From Firmicutes bacterium UBA5227 (GTDB lineage: Bacteria > Bacillota > Clostridia > Tissierellales > Sedimentibacteraceae): a stretch of DNA of 26,209 bases. The notes beneath the pieces were generated by a model, which saw only the letters and a program-made list of their open reading frames with translations, was not told where the DNA came from and did no database searches. Position numbers and translations under genes: made by a program. The stretch lies in assembly GCA_002409285.1 (NCBI GenBank), contig DHUT01000011.1:1-26209 (forward strand), in the 5' to 3' direction. Positions within the stretch are counted from its first letter, which is position 1; every line of letters starts with the position of its first letter. Shown here piece after piece: positions 23,969 to 26,209 of the stretch.

Positions 23969-24499
23969 ATGAAGACAAAAGCGGTGATAATGGATGAAAA
24001 GGCTATTGAAAGAGCACTGTTCAGGATTTCTCACGAAATTATAGAAAAAAACAAGGGCGTTGAAAATATTGTGCTTATCGGTATAAAGACCAGAGGCTGG
24101 CCCCTGGCGCTGAGGCTTGTCGCAAAAATAGAGGAAATAGAAGGATCAAAAGTACCTGTTTTTCCTTTGGATATAACCTATTACAGAGATGATTATGAAA
24201 AGGATGACAGAGCACCCCTGTCAGTTAAAAGCATTGATTTTAACATAAAGGATAAAACAGTTATCCTGGTGGACGATGTTCTGTACACCGGAAGAACTGT
24301 GAGAGCTGCATTAGATGCTGTAGTGGATCAGGGAAGACCTAAGAACGTGGAACTGGCTGTATTAATAGACAGGGGACACAGAGAGCTTCCCATAAGAGCA
24401 GACTTCATAGGAAAGAACGTGCCTACTTCAAGGACGGAAAGAATCAGTGTTAAGCTAAATGAAACAGACAATTCTAATCAGGTTGTAATTACAGAATAA
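23969..24499 (+). CDS. pyrR: PyrR bifunctional pyr attenuator / uracil phosphoribosyltransferase
   Basis: A 176-residue protein of the type I phosphoribosyltransferase fold that senses UMP, binds pyr leader RNA to cause termination, and has uracil phosphoribosyltransferase activity. The PRPP loop VILVDDVLYTGRT is at 98-110; IGIKTRGWPLALRL (37-50), DITYYRDDY (68-76) and DRGHRELPIRADF are also family hallmarks. ATG 23969 has GGAGG 8 nt upstream and starts one base after the rluD stop; a GTG-type start at 23954 is less likely. No pyr biosynthetic genes or PyrR-binding attenuator are in this window, so its targets lie elsewhere. Confidence 0.95.
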   Translation: MKTKAVIMDEKAIERALFRISHEIIEKNKGVENIVLIGIKTRGWPLALRLVAKIEEIEGSKVPVFPLDITYYRDDYEKDDRAPLSVKSIDFNIKDKTVILVDDVLYTGRTVRAALDAVVDQGRPKNVELAVLIDRGHRELPIRADFIGKNVPTSRTERISVKLNETDNSNQVVITE

Positions 24500-24526
24500 A
24501 AATTTATTAATCGGAAGAATAATATT

Positions 24527-25324
24527 ATGAATAAATATAAAACAGGAATTTTTCATTGGTTTGGATATATATTACCATTTGAAGAAAGAATTAAGCTGAT
24601 AAAGCAGGCAGGATATGATTACGTTATGTTGTGGTGGGAGGACGAATACTATCCATACATACTAAACAGGATGGAATTTAATCATATTTTAGGCTACTAT
24701 GACTTAAAGCTGGATAATGTGCATCTTCCATTTGAAAATATAAACCACCTTTGGAGTGAAAACAGTACAGAAAGAAATAATCATGTGGAACTTGTAAAAA
24801 GATGGTTAAACGAATGTAAAAACTGTGGTACTGAAACCGTGGTTATTCATGCGGTACAGGGAGCAGATAATATTTTTGATTATTCTCCGGGCTATGATTC
24901 TTTCAAGAAAATAATAAGGGAAGCGGAAAATATAAATATAAAGGTAGCTGTGGAGAATACTCAGACATTCCAATATGCGGAATTCATATTAAAAGAAATT
25001 GAATCTCCCAACGCAGGGTTTTGCTATGATTCCTCTCATGATTTTGTAAATGGACAAAGCAGGGGAGCAATCCTTGAAAAATGGAAACATAAGCTTATGG
25101 CAGTACACCTTTCGGACAATGACGGATTATATGACCGGCACTGGATTCCGGGTAAGGGTCATGTGGACTGGAATAAAGTAATAGGTATTTTAAAGCAGGA
25201 CAACATTAAAAGCTTTTCGATGGAAACATATCCATACGAAGAAGAAAAACAAATGCAGCCTGCCGAATTCCTTGAAAAAGCAAAAAACTGTCTTGAGACA
25301 GTTTTAGAGAAAGACTGTGTATAA
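24527..25324 (+). CDS. TIM-barrel sugar phosphate isomerase/epimerase
   Basis: A 265-residue protein of the AP endonuclease 2/xylose-isomerase-like TIM-barrel family. Four likely metal ligands are in the expected order: Glu143 (VAVENT), Asp168 (CYDSSHD), His194 (AVHLSDN) and Glu233 (SMETY). A HWIPGKGHVDW segment (205-215) is typical of the sugar epimerase branch. The exact sugar is not predictable, and endonuclease IV is less likely because the AP-endonuclease zinc-site histidine pattern is incomplete. The ATG has GGAAG about 8 nt upstream. It lies 27 nt after pyrR and ends the plus-strand run before a bidirectional terminator. Confidence 0.8.
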   Translation: MNKYKTGIFHWFGYILPFEERIKLIKQAGYDYVMLWWEDEYYPYILNRMEFNHILGYYDLKLDNVHLPFENINHLWSENSTERNNHVELVKRWLNECKNCGTETVVIHAVQGADNIFDYSPGYDSFKKIIREAENINIKVAVENTQTFQYAEFILKEIESPNAGFCYDSSHDFVNGQSRGAILEKWKHKLMAVHLSDNDGLYDRHWIPGKGHVDWNKVIGILKQDNIKSFSMETYPYEEEKQMQPAEFLEKAKNCLETVLEKDCV

Positions 25325-25372
25325 AAAATTCCTATATTGCATAACTTCAAGTATTATTTTGAATGAATAATT

Positions 25373-25408
25373 AAGTGCTAACAATACTTTTTACTGTTAG
25401 CACTTTTA
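25373..25408. terminator. bidirectional terminator between epimerase and HAD genes
   Basis: AAGTGCTAACA (25373-25383) pairs perfectly with TGTTAGCACTT (25395-25405) around an 11-nt loop. A T-run follows on the plus strand and, on the minus strand, the A/T-rich flank serves the HAD gene. It sits 49 nt after the epimerase and 2 nt before the HAD stop. Confidence 0.85.
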
Positions 25409-25409
25409 A

Positions 25410-26072
25410 TTATTTCTGTTTTATGATTATATCAACCATTTCATTAACACTTGAAGCTAAAAAATCAGCGCCCTCTTTTTTTAGAAGAGCTTCATCTCTG
25501 AAACCCCACAAAACTCCCAGCGATTTTATTCCTGCATTTTTTGAAACCCGAATATCAACTTCAGAATCTCCTATGTATATACATTCGTCCTTTTTTACTC
25601 TTAGGTCAGATATAATGCCCAACAGAGCTTTGGGGTCAGGCTTGGGTTCATATCCGTCTTTAAGTCCGGATATATATTTTATGTTGTCGCCAAAAAAATG
25701 ATTTACAAGCTTTATTGTAAAGTCATGGGGCTTATTTGACAGTACTGCTGTAATAATGTTGTTTTTTGTCAGTGTTTCCAAGCCTTCGTTAACACCTTCA
25801 TAGGGTCTGGTGTAATCAGACAGGTGAGCATCATAATATTCATTGAAATAATTTTGGAATTCTTCTATAATTTCTTTTTTACCATGGTCAAAGAAGTCAT
25901 TGACTATGGATTCTATTAACTTACGCCTTCCGCTTCCGAGCCTCAATGTAAAGCTTTGTGAATCCACATTAGGAAGGCTATATTTTGATAGGGCATAGTT
26001 ACATGCTTCTTCCAGATCTCTGGCAGAATTCAGCAATGTCCCGTCTAAGTCAAATATTGCAGCTTTATACAT
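25410..26072 (-). CDS. HAD-superfamily phosphatase, phosphoglycolate phosphatase-like
   Basis: A 220-residue haloacid-dehalogenase hydrolase of the Gph/PGP type. Motif I is IFDLDGTLLNS with nucleophile Asp8 and Asp10; motif II is AVLSNKP; Lys motif and motif IV are KPDPKALL and YIGDSEVDI. A helical cap (about 15-80) is between motifs I and II. The start ATG 26072 has GGAGG 7 nt upstream; an earlier ATG at 26135 adds a weakly hydrophobic, unlikely leader. Phosphoglycolate is the family's commonest substrate, but others (pyrophosphate, sugar phosphates) cannot be excluded. It has its own promoter and runs against the pyrR-epimerase genes. Confidence 0.85.
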   Translation of the reverse strand: MYKAAIFDLDGTLLNSARDLEEACNYALSKYSLPNVDSQSFTLRLGSGRRKLIESIVNDFFDHGKKEIIEEFQNYFNEYYDAHLSDYTRPYEGVNEGLETLTKNNIITAVLSNKPHDFTIKLVNHFFGDNIKYISGLKDGYEPKPDPKALLGIISDLRVKKDECIYIGDSEVDIRVSKNAGIKSLGVLWGFRDEALLKKEGADFLASSVNEMVDIIIKQK

Positions 26073-26095
26073 AGTTACCTCCTGGTATTTACTAT

Positions 26096-26124
26096 ATTGT
26101 ATCATAGATATTGCGGTATGACAA
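26096..26124 (-). promoter_or_regulatory. sigma-A promoter of the HAD phosphatase gene
   Basis: On the minus strand TTGTCA (26124-26119), a 17-nt spacer and TACAAT (26101-26096) lie 23 nt before the start codon. It gives a very short leader with GGAGG just before ATG. Confidence 0.7.
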
Positions 26125-26209
26125 TGTGTTGACATAATATAAGAGCGATATGCCGTTTGTTATTTTTAGAAGACATAGTTTAGGACTTTATTATAAATTT
26201 TCGCTGTAA

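Noticed and set aside
23969..24526. A PyrR-controlled attenuator next to pyrR
   Set aside because: No pyr genes, anti-antiterminator or terminator pair is visible around pyrR in this window.
25375..25701. Plus-strand frame opposite the HAD phosphatase
   Set aside because: It begins within the terminator and lies antisense to a gene with clear HAD motifs.
1..26209. CRISPR arrays, tRNAs, rRNAs, prophage or transposon remnants
   Set aside because: No regularly spaced repeats, cloverleaf sequences, transposase or integrase motifs were found on either strand.

Overview
The window looks like a chromosomal segment of a low-GC, Gram-positive, spore-forming anaerobe of the class Clostridia. The evidence is spoIVA, the clostridial order of the yggS-sepF-ylmG-ylmH-lspA-rluD division/cell-wall block, SLH-anchored surface proteins, strong GGAGG ribosome binding sites, and ECF rather than BtuB/BtuFCD cobalamin uptake. 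No tRNA, rRNA, IS element or CRISPR array was seen.

Positions 1-12224 form a cobalamin import-and-use region. A sigma-A promoter (60-88), partly covered by an 11-bp palindrome, leads into a cobalamin riboswitch (about 111-215) and a hairpin expression platform (301-338). Next come an SLH-anchored alpha/alpha-toroid protein, a DUF4430 protein, EcfT, and a single 922-residue protein fusing two ECF ATPases to a membrane S-component. The toroid and DUF4430 proteins together have the two-domain layout of animal intrinsic factor/transcobalamin, split over two genes. With no visible terminator in between, B12-dependent methylmalonyl-CoA mutase (mutA, mutB) and its GTPase chaperone meaB follow. mutA is broken by an apparent 2-nt loss in a TA repeat at about 7978-7980.

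Positions 12246-16359 hold a convergent, three-gene nitrogenase-like operon on the minus strand: an NifH-like iron protein and two NifD/K-like subunits. The first D/K-like gene appears to have lost one nucleotide in its first codons. Its cysteine pattern (three in one subunit, one in the partner) resembles the single [4Fe-4S] arrangement of protochlorophyllide reductase more than a nitrogenase P-cluster. Divergent from it is cobO, the corrinoid adenosyltransferase that makes the AdoCbl used by the mutase. The nitrogenase-like operon is therefore embedded in cobalamin genes; its substrate is unknown.

Positions 16457-18880 carry a CBS-CBS-ACT protein, two terminators in tandem and spoIVA, which seems to start at an AUU codon. 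Positions 18964-25324 carry a HlyD-like membrane-anchored protein and the conserved block yggS, sepF, ylmG, ylmH, lspA, rluD, then pyrR and a TIM-barrel sugar epimerase. The genes are closely packed and often overlap, so they are probably one operon. A bidirectional terminator (25373-25408) separates this from a minus-strand HAD phosphatase with its own promoter. The last 85 bases show no gene.
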